DNA of 43,551 bases, taken from Alphaproteobacteria bacterium (GTDB lineage: Bacteria > Pseudomonadota > Alphaproteobacteria > Reyranellales > Reyranellaceae). Positions 8,307 through 18,164 of the stretch are shown here, piece by piece; the first letter of the stretch is position 1; every line of letters begins with the position of its first letter. The notes below the pieces were generated by a model. It worked only from the letters and a program-made list of their open reading frames with translations. It ran no database searches and was not told where the DNA came from. Made by a program: the position numbers and the translations under genes. The stretch is from NCBI GenBank assembly GCA_016869975.1, contig VGCZ01000044.1, forward strand, positions 1 to 43,551, written 5' to 3'.

Positions 8307-9887
8307 TCAGGGCAAAGCCAGTATTTCCTTGAGCCAGGCGTCCGGCTGGGCGGCACCCGACTTACGATAGGCGGCAGCGTGCCTGGCGGCGAGCTGGGCG
8401 TAGCGCTCCAGATGGCCAAGCTTCGTCTTGTCGAACTCGACGCGCAGCGTACCAAGCTGCGAGCCGATCGTGGAGTCGGCAAAATCCTGGGCGATCTGCA
8501 CCACGGTGTCGGCGTAGTACCGCACGTTGTCCTGGAAGGCCGCCGTCTGCTCGCGCAGCTGCTGCTCCACCACCTTGGTGTCGCTGCCGATCCCCTTGAG
8601 CGTGTCCCGGCTTCTCTCCAGGACGGTGAGCCGTCTGCGGTCGACGCGCATCTTGTCGATCAGGAAGGCGCTGAGCCGCAGCAGGCTCTTGGCCGCCCGG
8701 TTGCGCATGTTGATCTCGTCGTCGAGCCGTTGGGCGTAGGTGCGCTGCAACGTTGTCAGCCGGCTGCGCACGTCGGGATCGGCCGAGGCGGCGATCAGCT
8801 TCTGGATCTCGCCCAGCGGGTCGCTCTGGGCACCGTCGCCGGGCCGCAGGGTCTCGACCTTGGGCAGCTCGGCCCAGGCCTTGCGCATCGCCTCCAGCCG
8901 GCCGGGCGTGGAGATCACCGGCGCCACCAGCGCCAACCGGAAGCCGACGATCGGCGAGCGCCGCGGGCCGTTGTCGTCGAACGGCGGCAACTCGTTGCGA
9001 TAGGACGAGCGTACGTCCTCTTCCGAGGTCTGGAAGTTGCCGCCTTTGACGACGAAGCCGCCGGCCTGGCCATGCAGGCGCGCCAGCTTGTTGAGGCGGA
9101 AGGGCTCCAGCACGATCTCGTCGACATTGCCCAGGATGTCGTGCAGGCCCAGTGGATTGGGCCGGAGCGCGCCGACCAGCTGGACCTCGCCGTTGGACGA
9201 TTTGGTGCCCCGGAACCAGACGTATTTCTCGATGCCGTCAGCCATCGGGAAAGTCTTGGCCTCGAACTCCGAGGGCGAGACGGCGACGCCGCCGCGGGCG
9301 GCGAATTCCCACTCCGCCTCGGTCGGCAGGCGCAGGAAGCCGGGAAAGCCGTCCTCGCGCGGCAGCTTGGTCTTGGCCTCCTTCAGCAGCCACTCGGTGT
9401 AGCGGTGCGCCGCGCGCATGCCGTCGTACCAGGTGGCGCCGGTCGCCGGGCGCAGGCCGGCCCGCGTCGCCTCCTTGCACTCGCCCGACATGGCGTCGAG
9501 CTGCAGCACCGTGGTCTCGTACTTGGCGAGATAGTAGTAGCGCTGGCGCGGGTCGGCGCGGTCGGCGAAGGAGCCCTCGATGTACTCGTAGCGGCTGCCT
9601 TCGGCGTAGGCGAAGCGCTCCTCGCTGCCGCCGATGACGATCTTGCGGTCCGACAGCATGCGCTCGTGCGGCACGTCGATCCGGCGGAAGGCCATGGAGC
9701 CGCCGCAGGGCATGGGCAGGATCAGATCGTCGGGCGAGGGCTGCGGATTGTAGAAGCGCTCCGGCCAGGGCGTCGGCGCCTGGGCGAAGGCCGGCAGGGC
9801 GCACACAGTCAGCGCGAGAGCAGCCGCCCAACGCGTGATCCTGCGCCTCGGATTGTCTCCCCCAACCCGGTCCTGCTCGACCGTCAC
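8307..9887 (-). CDS. Exported FGE/SUMF1-fold protein lacking catalytic cysteines
   Basis: A 526-residue protein with a signal peptide (ITRWAAALALTVCALPAFAQA), a formylglycine-generating-enzyme-like domain at about residues 90-305, and a C-terminal helical, partly coiled-coil region. Fold markers are YYLAKYETT, TWYDGMRAAHRYTEWL, LRLPTEAEWEFAARGG, GLHDILGNVDE, FVVKGGNF and the terminal GFRLAL. The segment that in true FGE carries the two copper-binding active-site cysteines reads SSYRNELPPFDDNG here and has none, so sulfatase activation is unlikely; a binding role is more probable. I chose GTG 9887 because GGAGGG precedes it by six bases. It heads a three-gene operon with two lipoproteins, consistent with a periplasmic complex. 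Confidence 0.85.
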   Translation of the reverse strand: MTVEQDRVGGDNPRRRITRWAAALALTVCALPAFAQAPTPWPERFYNPQPSPDDLILPMPCGGSMAFRRIDVPHERMLSDRKIVIGGSEERFAYAEGSRYEYIEGSFADRADPRQRYYYLAKYETTVLQLDAMSGECKEATRAGLRPATGATWYDGMRAAHRYTEWLLKEAKTKLPREDGFPGFLRLPTEAEWEFAARGGVAVSPSEFEAKTFPMADGIEKYVWFRGTKSSNGEVQLVGALRPNPLGLHDILGNVDEIVLEPFRLNKLARLHGQAGGFVVKGGNFQTSEEDVRSSYRNELPPFDDNGPRRSPIVGFRLALVAPVISTPGRLEAMRKAWAELPKVETLRPGDGAQSDPLGEIQKLIAASADPDVRSRLTTLQRTYAQRLDDEINMRNRAAKSLLRLSAFLIDKMRVDRRRLTVLERSRDTLKGIGSDTKVVEQQLREQTAAFQDNVRYYADTVVQIAQDFADSTIGSQLGTLRVEFDKTKLGHLERYAQLAARHAAAYRKSGAAQPDAWLKEILALP

Positions 9888-9998
9888 TTCAAACCCTCCG
9901 CGCGGCACGGGCTTCCGGCCCCGCCTGCCGCCATCGTCCAGTGTGGCCCGGGATTGTGATGGAATCGAGGTCCACGTCGAGCCGAATGTGTCCGCTGG

Positions 9999-10973
9999 TT
10001 ACGGCAGCTTGAACGGCAGGCCGCGCTCGGCAAGCAGCTTGCGCGCCCGGTCGGGATAGTCGGTGATCAGGCCGTCCACGCCCATGTCGATCAGCCGACC
10101 CATCTCGGCGGGATCGTTCACCGTCCAAGGCAACACCTTCAGGCCGACCGCCTTGGACTCCTTGACCAGCTCCGGCGTCAGGTTCCGCCAGAACATCGAC
10201 CAGGTGCCGCAGCCGACCGCCTGCGCCATCCGTGGCACCGAGCCCAGCGCGGCAATATTGAGACCGGCTTGCCAGGGCGAGGGTGCCGTGGCGCGGCGCA
10301 CCGTATCCATACTGGCGCTCTCGATGGTCAGGCAGGCGGTGGCGATCTCCGGCGCCAGTTTCTTGACCTCCACCAGGGTGCGCCAGTCGAAGGACTGCAC
10401 GGTGGTGCGCGCGGTGACGCCCTCGGCGCGGATCGCCTCGACCACAGCGCGGGCGAAGGTCGCCGGATCGGCAGTCTCGTCGGGTTTGCCGGGATCGAGC
10501 TTGGTCTCGATGTTGAAGCGGACTTTGTCGCGACCCATCGACCGGGTCAGCGCCACAAACGCCTGGAATGTCGGCATGCGCTCGCCATCGACCGCGACCT
10601 GCTGCGACCATTGCTTGGCATAGCGGCCCTCGGGGTTCAGCCGGCCGACGTCATAGGCATCGAGCTCGCGCTTGGTCAGCGAACGGATCGGCGGGCCCCA
10701 GCCGGTCAGCCACTTGCCATCGGGCCCGCGCACCAGGTCGGGGTTCAGCCTGGGATCGTGCGCCAGCACCAGCACGCCGTCGCGGGTCAGGGCGAGGTCG
10801 GTCTCCAAGGTGGTGACGCCGATCTCCATCGCCTTGCGGAAGCCCGCCAAGGTGTTCTCCGGCGCCAGCCCGCGCGCGCCGCGATGGCCCTGCAGGTCGA
10901 AGCTCTGCGCCAAAGCCGGGGCGCTCGTCAGGAGAAGCAAGGCTGCGATGATGGTTCTGCGCATGGTCGACAT
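9999..10973 (-). CDS. Exported glycerophosphodiester phosphodiesterase
   Basis: A 324-residue periplasmic enzyme that hydrolyses glycerophosphodiesters from phospholipid breakdown to glycerol-3-phosphate and an alcohol. After a signal peptide (about 1-22, ending APALAQ) comes the GDPD TIM barrel: HRGARGLAPENTLAGF with the catalytic His and the Glu of PEN, then LETDLALTRDGVLVLAHDP with the metal-binding Glu/Asp and second catalytic His, FNIETKLDP, and near the end LPWTVNDP and DGLITDYP. ATG 10973 and 10964 are both possible; neither has a strong ribosome-binding site. It is divergent from the SnoaL-like gene. Confidence 0.92.
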   Translation of the reverse strand: MSTMRRTIIAALLLLTSAPALAQSFDLQGHRGARGLAPENTLAGFRKAMEIGVTTLETDLALTRDGVLVLAHDPRLNPDLVRGPDGKWLTGWGPPIRSLTKRELDAYDVGRLNPEGRYAKQWSQQVAVDGERMPTFQAFVALTRSMGRDKVRFNIETKLDPGKPDETADPATFARAVVEAIRAEGVTARTTVQSFDWRTLVEVKKLAPEIATACLTIESASMDTVRRATAPSPWQAGLNIAALGSVPRMAQAVGCGTWSMFWRNLTPELVKESKAVGLKVLPWTVNDPAEMGRLIDMGVDGLITDYPDRARKLLAERGLPFKLP

Positions 10974-11011
10974 GGTACCATTGCGGCTCGACCGCTGGAG
11001 GATGAAAGTCG

Positions 11012-11479
11012 ATGGACGTGACCGCGATGCTGCGCCGGTTCTGCGACGCGGTGGAACGCAAGGACGGCGCGGGGCTCGCCGCGCTATTCACCGAGGATGG
11101 CGTCTATCACGACGTCTTCTACGGCGCCTTCAAGGGCCGCGCCAAGGTCGCCGAGCTGCTGGTCGACTGGTTCTACAAGACCGCCGACACGTTCAGATGG
11201 GACATGCACGAGCCGGTGTTCGATGGCCGCACGCTCTACGCGCGCTACACCTTCAGCTACCGCTCGAAGCTGCCTGAGGCGAAAGGCGCGCGTGCCATGT
11301 TCGAGGGCGTGGCGATCATGCGCATCGAGAACGGCCTGATCGCCGAGTACCATGAGGTCGCCAACAGCGCGACCGGCTTCGTCGACATGAACTTCGCGCC
11401 CGAGCGCATCGCCAAGCTCGCGGCGCGCCAGGGCCGCGAGCTGAAAGCGCGACCCGAAATGGCGCGGCACCTGGCCTGA
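11012..11479 (+). CDS. SnoaL/NTF2-like domain protein
   Basis: A 155-residue single-domain protein of the NTF2/SnoaL cone fold: an N-terminal helical stretch (MLRRFCDAVERKDGAGLAALFTEDGVYHDVFYGAFKGRAKV), then beta strands including RWDMHEPVFDGRTLYARYTF and MFEGVAIMRIENGLIAEYHEV. Members range from polyketide cyclases and isomerases to non-catalytic binders, so the reaction cannot be named. A GGAGG ribosome-binding site precedes the ATG. It is two bases upstream of the glutamine amidotransferase gene, so the two are probably cotranscribed. Confidence 0.82.
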   Translation: MDVTAMLRRFCDAVERKDGAGLAALFTEDGVYHDVFYGAFKGRAKVAELLVDWFYKTADTFRWDMHEPVFDGRTLYARYTFSYRSKLPEAKGARAMFEGVAIMRIENGLIAEYHEVANSATGFVDMNFAPERIAKLAARQGRELKARPEMARHLA

Positions 11480-11481
11480 CC

Positions 11482-12186
11482 ATGCATATTGGAATCCTCG
11501 AACCGGGCGTGACGCCCGATGATCTGCTCGACGCGCACGGCACCATGCCCGAGATGGCCGAGCGCCTGTTCGGTCCGCTCGACCCGTCGCTGCGCTTCAG
11601 TACCTGGCGCGTGGTCGATGGCATATTCCCGGACTCAGTCACCGCGACTGACGGCTGGCTGGTGATGGGCTCCAAGCACGGCGTCTACGAGGACCTGCCG
11701 TGGATGCGCACGCTCAAGGATTTCCTGCGCGGCGCGATCACGGCCCGCGTGCCGGTCGTCGGCATCTGCTTCGGCCACCAGATCCTCGCCGAGGCGATGG
11801 GTGGCAAGGTGGTGAAGTCCGAGCGCGGCTGGGGCTGCGGCGTGCACCGTTACACCCTCAGTGACGGCGGCGAGATCGCCATCGCCGCCATGCATCAGGA
11901 CCAGGTGATCGAGGTACCGCCCGACGCCCAGGTGATCGCCAGCTCCGAGTTCTGTCCGGTGGCTGGCCTCGAGTACGGCGGCCGCGCGCTCTCTTTCCAG
12001 CCCCATCCGGAATTCGCCGACGCCTTCGTCCGCGATCTTGTGAGCAGCCGTCGCGGCGGCTCGATCCCGGCGCCTGTCGCCGACGTGGCGCTTGCCAGCA
12101 TCGGCGGGCCGACCGATCGCGACCGCCTGGGTCGACGGATCATTGACTTCTTCCGCAGTCGAAGGGTTGCGGCGCGCGCCGCCTGA
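11482..12186 (+). CDS. Type 1 glutamine amidotransferase (GMP synthase GATase-like)
   Basis: A 234-residue class I glutamine amidotransferase domain standing alone. The nucleophile is C96 in GICFGHQ, and the rest of the triad is H175 and E177 in QPHPEF. Such free-standing proteins usually hydrolyse gamma-glutamyl amides or serve unidentified amidation reactions; no synthetase partner is encoded next to it, so this is not GuaA. It starts two bases after the SnoaL-like gene and its stop directly abuts the stop of the convergent sulfatase gene. The substrate is unknown. Confidence 0.88.
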   Translation: MHIGILEPGVTPDDLLDAHGTMPEMAERLFGPLDPSLRFSTWRVVDGIFPDSVTATDGWLVMGSKHGVYEDLPWMRTLKDFLRGAITARVPVVGICFGHQILAEAMGGKVVKSERGWGCGVHRYTLSDGGEIAIAAMHQDQVIEVPPDAQVIASSEFCPVAGLEYGGRALSFQPHPEFADAFVRDLVSSRRGGSIPAPVADVALASIGGPTDRDRLGRRIIDFFRSRRVAARAA

Positions 12187-13536
12187 TCAGCCGCGTTTCG
12201 GTGGCGTGTACGGATCGCGCGCTCCTGGCGGCACCGGCGGGTAGTCCTGCAGGCTCTTCTGGAAGTCGAGCACCATGCGGCGCATGTGCGAGCTGGCCCA
12301 GGAGTTGGCGGTGGCGATGTCGGTCTCTTCCTTGGGGTCCTGGATCAGGTTGAAGAGGTAGGGCGATTCCAGCTTGATCGGCCCGTCATTGACCTCGGGC
12401 TCCCACACGAGGTGCAGCTTCCAGTCCTTCCACTTCACCGCGCGCAGCTCCTGCTTGATGTAGAAGACGAAGCCCTCGCGATTCGACGCCGCCTGTTTGC
12501 CGGTGAAGAAGTCGAGCTGGTCGATGCCGTCGATCACGCGATCGGTGGGCACCTCGGCGCCGGTGATGCGCGCGATGGTCGGGAAGAGATCGGCGATGTG
12601 CACGATCTCGTTGGTCTCGACGCCGGAGGGCACCTTGCCCGGCCAACGCAACATGAAGGGCACGCGCAGGCTACCTTCCATCGCCGTGTGATAGGTGCTG
12701 CGCCAATAGCCGGCAGTGCCGCGCCAGGGCTTGCGGAACTCGGGGCCGTTGTCGGAGCCGAACAGGAAGATCGTATTGCCGGCGATGCCCAGCCGGTCGA
12801 CCGCGTCGAGGATCAGACCGACATTGTGGTCCATCTCGGCCAGCGAATCGGCCATCTCGCCGTGGCCGGTGCGACCCTTGAAGTCGGGATGGCAGATGGT
12901 CGGGAAGTGGATCTGGGTGATCGGCACGTAGGCGAAGAACGGCTTCTTGGCCGCGCTCTGGCGCTGCATGAAGCCGATCGTCTTGTCGGCGATCTCCCGA
13001 TCGATGGTGCGCCGGGAGTCGAGGTCGAAGAGCTTGACGGTGCGCGACGGCGAGCCGGCGGTGCCCTCCATGATGTAGGGCAGCGGCGCCTTGGTGGAGT
13101 CATAGCCGATCGAGGTCGTGTACTGCGATTCGTTGCTGGTACGGGGTATGCCGTACCATTCGTCGAAACCGCGGTCGGTGGGCAGCCGGCCTTCGATGTC
13201 GCCCAGATGCCATTTGCCGAAATGGCCGGTGGCGTAGCCGCGACCCGACAGCAGCTGCGCCATCGTGATTTCCCAGCGCGTCAGGCCCTGCGGCAGGCCG
13301 GCCGGCGTCGACTGGAAGGCGCCGGTGCGGATCGCCTGGCGGCCGGTCATCAGCGCGGCGCGCGTCGGCACGCAGTCGCTCTCGACGTTGAAGTTCAGGA
13401 AGCGCATGCCTTGGGCGGCCAGCGCATCGATGCGCGGCGTCGGCGCACCGCGTAGCACGCCGCCGCCGTAACAGCCCAGTTCGCCCCAGCCGAGGTTGTC
13501 AGCAAGGATCAGCACGATATTGGGAAGGGACGGCAC
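12187..13536 (-). CDS. Cys-type sulfatase (arylsulfatase family)
   Basis: A 449-residue sulfatase of the alkaline-phosphatase superfamily, hydrolysing sulfate esters. The N-terminal metal motif is LILADNLGWGELG. The key residue is C55 in the C-x-P-x-R motif (CVPTR, followed by AALMTGR), which must be converted to formylglycine for activity. HFGKWHLG and FLFGSDNGPE supply further active-site and calcium ligands. No signal peptide is visible, so it may act in the cytoplasm. I chose GTG 13536 because AGGAG precedes it and the family N-terminus (SLPNIVLILADN) follows at once. The longer upstream reading is arginine- and histidine-rich, antisense to the TctC gene, and not credible. The natural substrate is unknown. 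Confidence 0.9.
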   Translation of the reverse strand: MPSLPNIVLILADNLGWGELGCYGGGVLRGAPTPRIDALAAQGMRFLNFNVESDCVPTRAALMTGRQAIRTGAFQSTPAGLPQGLTRWEITMAQLLSGRGYATGHFGKWHLGDIEGRLPTDRGFDEWYGIPRTSNESQYTTSIGYDSTKAPLPYIMEGTAGSPSRTVKLFDLDSRRTIDREIADKTIGFMQRQSAAKKPFFAYVPITQIHFPTICHPDFKGRTGHGEMADSLAEMDHNVGLILDAVDRLGIAGNTIFLFGSDNGPEFRKPWRGTAGYWRSTYHTAMEGSLRVPFMLRWPGKVPSGVETNEIVHIADLFPTIARITGAEVPTDRVIDGIDQLDFFTGKQAASNREGFVFYIKQELRAVKWKDWKLHLVWEPEVNDGPIKLESPYLFNLIQDPKEETDIATANSWASSHMRRMVLDFQKSLQDYPPVPPGARDPYTPPKRG

Positions 13537-13566
13537 GGCGGGGCGCTCCTGATGGTCGCGCGATGC

Positions 13567-13572
13567 TATACT
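13567..13572 (+). promoter_or_regulatory. Possible -10 box for the TctC-type gene
   Basis: TATACT, one mismatch from the sigma-70 consensus, lies 27 bases upstream of the ATG at 13600 in the 63-base divergent region shared with the sulfatase gene. No convincing -35 hexamer is visible at the right spacing, so this is only a candidate. Confidence 0.25.
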
Positions 13573-13599
13573 GGCCGACACAAACAGGGGAGGCGTCTG

Positions 13600-14568
13600 A
13601 TGAGACTGTCGCGCCGGGCGCTCGTTCAGGCGGTCGCGGGGGTCGCCGTCACGGGCCGCGCGGCCACCGCACAGGCCACGTGGCCGACGCGATCGGTGTC
13701 GCTGATGGTGGGCTATCCGCCCGGCGGTACGACCGACATCGTCGCGCGCGGCATCGCCGAGCGGTTGACCAAGGCGTTCGGCCAGTCGGTGCTGGTCGAG
13801 AACAAGGCCGGCGCCACCGGCATGATCGCCGCCCAGCTGGTCGCGAAGGCGCCGCCCGACGGGCATCAGCTGCTGATGCTGGCGGGACCGAACTTCGTCG
13901 ACAATCCGCCGGTCGATATCTACGCCGGCTTCGCGCCGATCAGCCTGCTGGCCAAGGGCGCCACGATGTTCGCGGTGCCTGCCAGCTCGCCCTGGACCAG
14001 CCTGCGGCAGGTGCTCGACGAGGCGAAGGCCAAGCCCGGCACCATCAACTACGCGACCTCGGGCATCGGCAGCGGCCAGCATCTCTTCGCCGAGCTGGTG
14101 GCGCAGCGGTCGGGCGTGACGCTCAACCACATTCCTTACAAGGGTGGCGGCCAGGCGGTCACCGATCTCGTGGCCGGGCAGGTGCCGTTCGCGATGCTGG
14201 GTGCGGCGCCTTTGGTGCCGCACATCAAGGGCGGCCGGTTGCGCGGGCTGGCGGTGTCGACGAAGCAACGGCTGGCGGCGCTGCCCGACGTGCCGTCGAT
14301 CGCCGAGGCCGCCGGTATCGCCGACTACGACGCCTTCCAATGGTTCGCGCTGGTGGCGCCGCCGGGCACGCCGGCGCCGATCATCGAGCGCATCAATCGC
14401 GAGACCCGCGCGGCGCTGGCCGATCCCGCGCTGGGCCAGGCTTTCGCCGCCACCGCGATCGAACCGGCGCCGAGCAGCCCCGGCGAGCTGGGCGCGTTCC
14501 TGAAGGCGCAGAAGGAGGGCTGGAACGAGATCGCCAAGCTGCGCAGGATTACGGGTGGTGGGACCTGA
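13600..14568 (+). CDS. Tripartite tricarboxylate transporter substrate-binding protein (TctC/Bug family)
   Basis: A 322-residue periplasmic binding protein that captures small organic acids. A signal peptide begins MRLSRRALVQAVAG (twin-arginine-like) and ends near ATAQA. Family blocks follow: WPTRSVSLMVGYPPGGTTDIVAR, VLVENKAGATGMIAA, LNHIPYKGGGQAVTDLVAGQV, and LPDVPSIAEA. The start at 13600 follows AGGGGAGG at seven bases. No TctA/TctB membrane partners lie nearby, which is common, since Bug receptors are often orphaned and very numerous in environmental Proteobacteria. The ligand cannot be deduced. Confidence 0.92.
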   Translation: MRLSRRALVQAVAGVAVTGRAATAQATWPTRSVSLMVGYPPGGTTDIVARGIAERLTKAFGQSVLVENKAGATGMIAAQLVAKAPPDGHQLLMLAGPNFVDNPPVDIYAGFAPISLLAKGATMFAVPASSPWTSLRQVLDEAKAKPGTINYATSGIGSGQHLFAELVAQRSGVTLNHIPYKGGGQAVTDLVAGQVPFAMLGAAPLVPHIKGGRLRGLAVSTKQRLAALPDVPSIAEAAGIADYDAFQWFALVAPPGTPAPIIERINRETRAALADPALGQAFAATAIEPAPSSPGELGAFLKAQKEGWNEIAKLRRITGGGT

Positions 14569-14574
14569 CCTTGT

Positions 14575-14602
14575 TCCCTCTCCCCGCGGGCGGGGAGAGG
14601 GA
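14575..14602. terminator. 13-bp hairpin between convergent TctC and malate synthase genes
   Basis: TCCCTCTCCCCGC at 14575-14587 pairs perfectly with 14590-14602 around a GG loop. It lies between two facing stop codons (14568 and 14611) and could serve as a bidirectional terminator. Its sequence nearly equals the palindrome at 2-31. Confidence 0.6.
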
Positions 14603-14610
14603 GTGGGGAC

Positions 14611-16227
<1,617 letters not shown>

Positions 16228-16361
16228 GCGATCCTCCCTCGCGTCGGTTCGTCTGTTACTATTCTTGCTTTAGCGCAGGGTCGGGCCGGCGTGTAGCGAT
16301 TCCGTGCTCCGGGCCGGCAAAGGATCGAGTACCGGGGGGCATAAACCGCCTCTCGTCTTAT

Positions 16362-16380
16362 CTTCCCCCAGAGGGGGAAG
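16362..16380. repeat. Short CTTCCCCC palindrome upstream of puuD
   Basis: CTTCCCCC at 16362-16369 pairs with 16373-16380 around AGA. It belongs to the same family as 1760-1901, 3815-3840 and 28613-28633, and like the right-hand arm of the 1760 pair is followed by GGTAGAA. It lies in the 211-base divergent aceB-puuD region, in which I see no other clear feature. Confidence 0.5.
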
Positions 16381-16438
16381 GTAGAATGCGGAGCGGCACG
16401 CGCCTTGCGGCCGTTTTGCCGCGAGACAAGGTGAGGCG

Positions 16439-17644
16439 ATGGACTGGGCGTATCTGCTGGAATGGCTGAATCTGATCGGGCGCTGGAGCCACATGATCGT
16501 GGGCATCGCCTGGATCGGCGCGTCGTTCTATTTCATCTGGCTCGACGACGCGCTGCTCACGCCCAAGAACCCCGCCGACGAGGAAAGAGGCGTCGGCGGC
16601 GAGGTCTGGTCGATCCACGGCGGCGGCTTCTACCACGCGCAGAAGTACAAGGTGGCGCCGCCGGCGCTGCCCGAGACCCTGCACTGGTTCAAGTGGGAGG
16701 CCTACACCACCTGGATCAGCGGCATGTTCCTAATGGGGCTGATCTACTATCTCGGCGCCGAGGTGGCGCTGATCGATCCGCAGGTGAGGGACCTCTCGCC
16801 GTGGCAGGCCATCGGCATCGGGCTGGCCTTCATTGTCGGCGGCTGGATCGTCTACGACCTGCTGTGCAAGAGCCCGATCGGCAATGATGCGATGGTCCTG
16901 TCCGGCGTGCTCGCCATCCTGGTCGCGGCCATGGCCTGGGGGCTGTGCCAGCTGTTTTCCGGCCGCGGCGCCTTCATTCATTTTGGCGCCGTGCTGGGCA
17001 CCATCATGGTCGCCAACGTGTTCTTCGTCATCATCCCGGGCCAGCGCGAGATGGTGAAGGCCAAGCAGGAAGGCCGCATGCCCGACGGCAAGTACGGGGC
17101 GATGGGCAAGCAGCGCTCGGTACACAACACCTTCTTCACCCTGCCGGTGCTGTTCGCGATGATCAGCAACCACTACGCCACGGCGACCGGCCATCACTGG
17201 AACTGGCTGGCGCTGATCGGGCTCACGGTATCCGGCGGGCTGATCCGGCTATGGTTCGTGCAGCGCCACACACACCAGGGCAACCCGCTGGTGCTGGCTG
17301 CCGGGCTGGTGATCCTGATCGCGACGGCGCTGGCCCTGGCGCCGCGCAGCGCCACCGACGAGCCGGCGCTGGCGGCCGGCGATGTCGATTTCCCCAAGGT
17401 CGCTGCGATCATCGCCGAGCGCTGCGCCACCTGCCACGCCGCCAAGCCGACGCGCGAGGGCTTCGCGGCGCCGCCCAAGGGCGTGATGCTGGAGACGCCC
17501 GGGCAGATGCGCGCCTATGCCACCATGATCCTCCAGCAGGTCTGGCACACCAAGGCGATGCCGCCCGGCAACATCACCGAGCTCACCCCGCAAGAGCGTG
17601 ATGCCATCGCCCGATGGATCAAGCTCGGCGCGCCGATTCGGTAG
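16439..17644 (+). CDS. puuD: Urate hydroxylase PuuD with C-terminal cytochrome c domain
   Basis: A 401-residue integral membrane protein. The N-terminal two thirds carry about eight membrane helices with conserved histidines and charged motifs (WSHMIVGIAWIGASFYFIWLDD, HGGGFYHAQKY, HWFKWEAY, IIPGQREMVKA), matching the PuuD urate oxidase module that oxidises urate to 5-hydroxyisourate and passes electrons to the respiratory chain. The C-terminal domain contains a c-type heme site CATCH at 329-333, presumably facing the periplasm, and a likely axial Met in AMPPGN. No other purine catabolism gene lies in the window. The adjacent malate synthase could recover glyoxylate from the pathway. Confidence 0.93.
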   Translation: MDWAYLLEWLNLIGRWSHMIVGIAWIGASFYFIWLDDALLTPKNPADEERGVGGEVWSIHGGGFYHAQKYKVAPPALPETLHWFKWEAYTTWISGMFLMGLIYYLGAEVALIDPQVRDLSPWQAIGIGLAFIVGGWIVYDLLCKSPIGNDAMVLSGVLAILVAAMAWGLCQLFSGRGAFIHFGAVLGTIMVANVFFVIIPGQREMVKAKQEGRMPDGKYGAMGKQRSVHNTFFTLPVLFAMISNHYATATGHHWNWLALIGLTVSGGLIRLWFVQRHTHQGNPLVLAAGLVILIATALALAPRSATDEPALAAGDVDFPKVAAIIAERCATCHAAKPTREGFAAPPKGVMLETPGQMRAYATMILQQVWHTKAMPPGNITELTPQERDAIARWIKLGAPIR

Positions 17645-17712
17645 ATACCTCTTGCCGTCCCGAGCGCAGCCCTCTCTACGCTCGCGATGATAGTTGAGGT
17701 AGACTCCTCGCC

Positions 17713-18162
17713 ATGATCGGTTTCCGTTCCGGAATCACACCTCGACGCCTGCTTATGGCGGGCCTCGTGCTGTTGGCGGTCGCGCTGTCGGCGATCTTCG
17801 GGCGCGGGCCGGAGCGCCCGCCGATCGGCGTCGAGCCGGGCCGGGTCGAGGCGCGCGAGCCGGGCAAGGTCTTCGGCCCCCAGGTCGGCTTCACCAGCCG
17901 GCGCTCGCTCGACGACCACTTCGACAAGCATGGCGCGGAGTTCTCGGGCGTCAGCAAGGCCGAGTATCTGCGCATCGCCCAAACCCTGCGCGACTCGCGC
18001 GTCGGCGGCCCGATCCTCGAGGAAATCCGCCGTGACGGCGTCAGCACGCGCTTCGATCGGCGCGACGGAACCTTCGTTGCGTTCAATCGCGACGGCACGA
18101 TCCGAACGTGCTTCAGGCCCAACGACGGCGAGCGCTATTTCCGCCGCCAGGCGGATCGCTGA
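17713..18162 (+). CDS. Membrane-anchored protein with a polymorphic-toxin-like RNase domain
   Basis: A 149-residue protein with a membrane segment or signal anchor (about 13-30, LLMAGLVLLAVALSAIFG) and a compact C-terminal domain (about 62-146). Its pattern, LDDHFDKHGAEFSGVSKAEYL, a central GGPILEEIRRDGVSTRFDR, then FVAFNRDGTIRTCFRPNDGERYF, matches what I remember of toxin domains at the C-termini of RHS and contact-dependent inhibition proteins, thought to be BECR-fold RNases. The conserved His, Asp, Thr and the RT-F-P motif are present. Here the domain stands alone without an RHS or filamentous carrier. It is followed after two bases by a gene resembling an immunity protein. Toxin activity is inference; a housekeeping descendant of the fold is possible. 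Confidence 0.62.
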   Translation: MIGFRSGITPRRLLMAGLVLLAVALSAIFGRGPERPPIGVEPGRVEAREPGKVFGPQVGFTSRRSLDDHFDKHGAEFSGVSKAEYLRIAQTLRDSRVGGPILEEIRRDGVSTRFDRRDGTFVAFNRDGTIRTCFRPNDGERYFRRQADR

Positions 18163-18164
18163 TC

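Noticed and set aside
13537..14340. Upstream extension of the sulfatase frame to 717 codons
   Set aside because: The added part is antisense to the TctC gene and lacks any domain; GTG 13536 has a ribosome-binding site and gives the normal family start.
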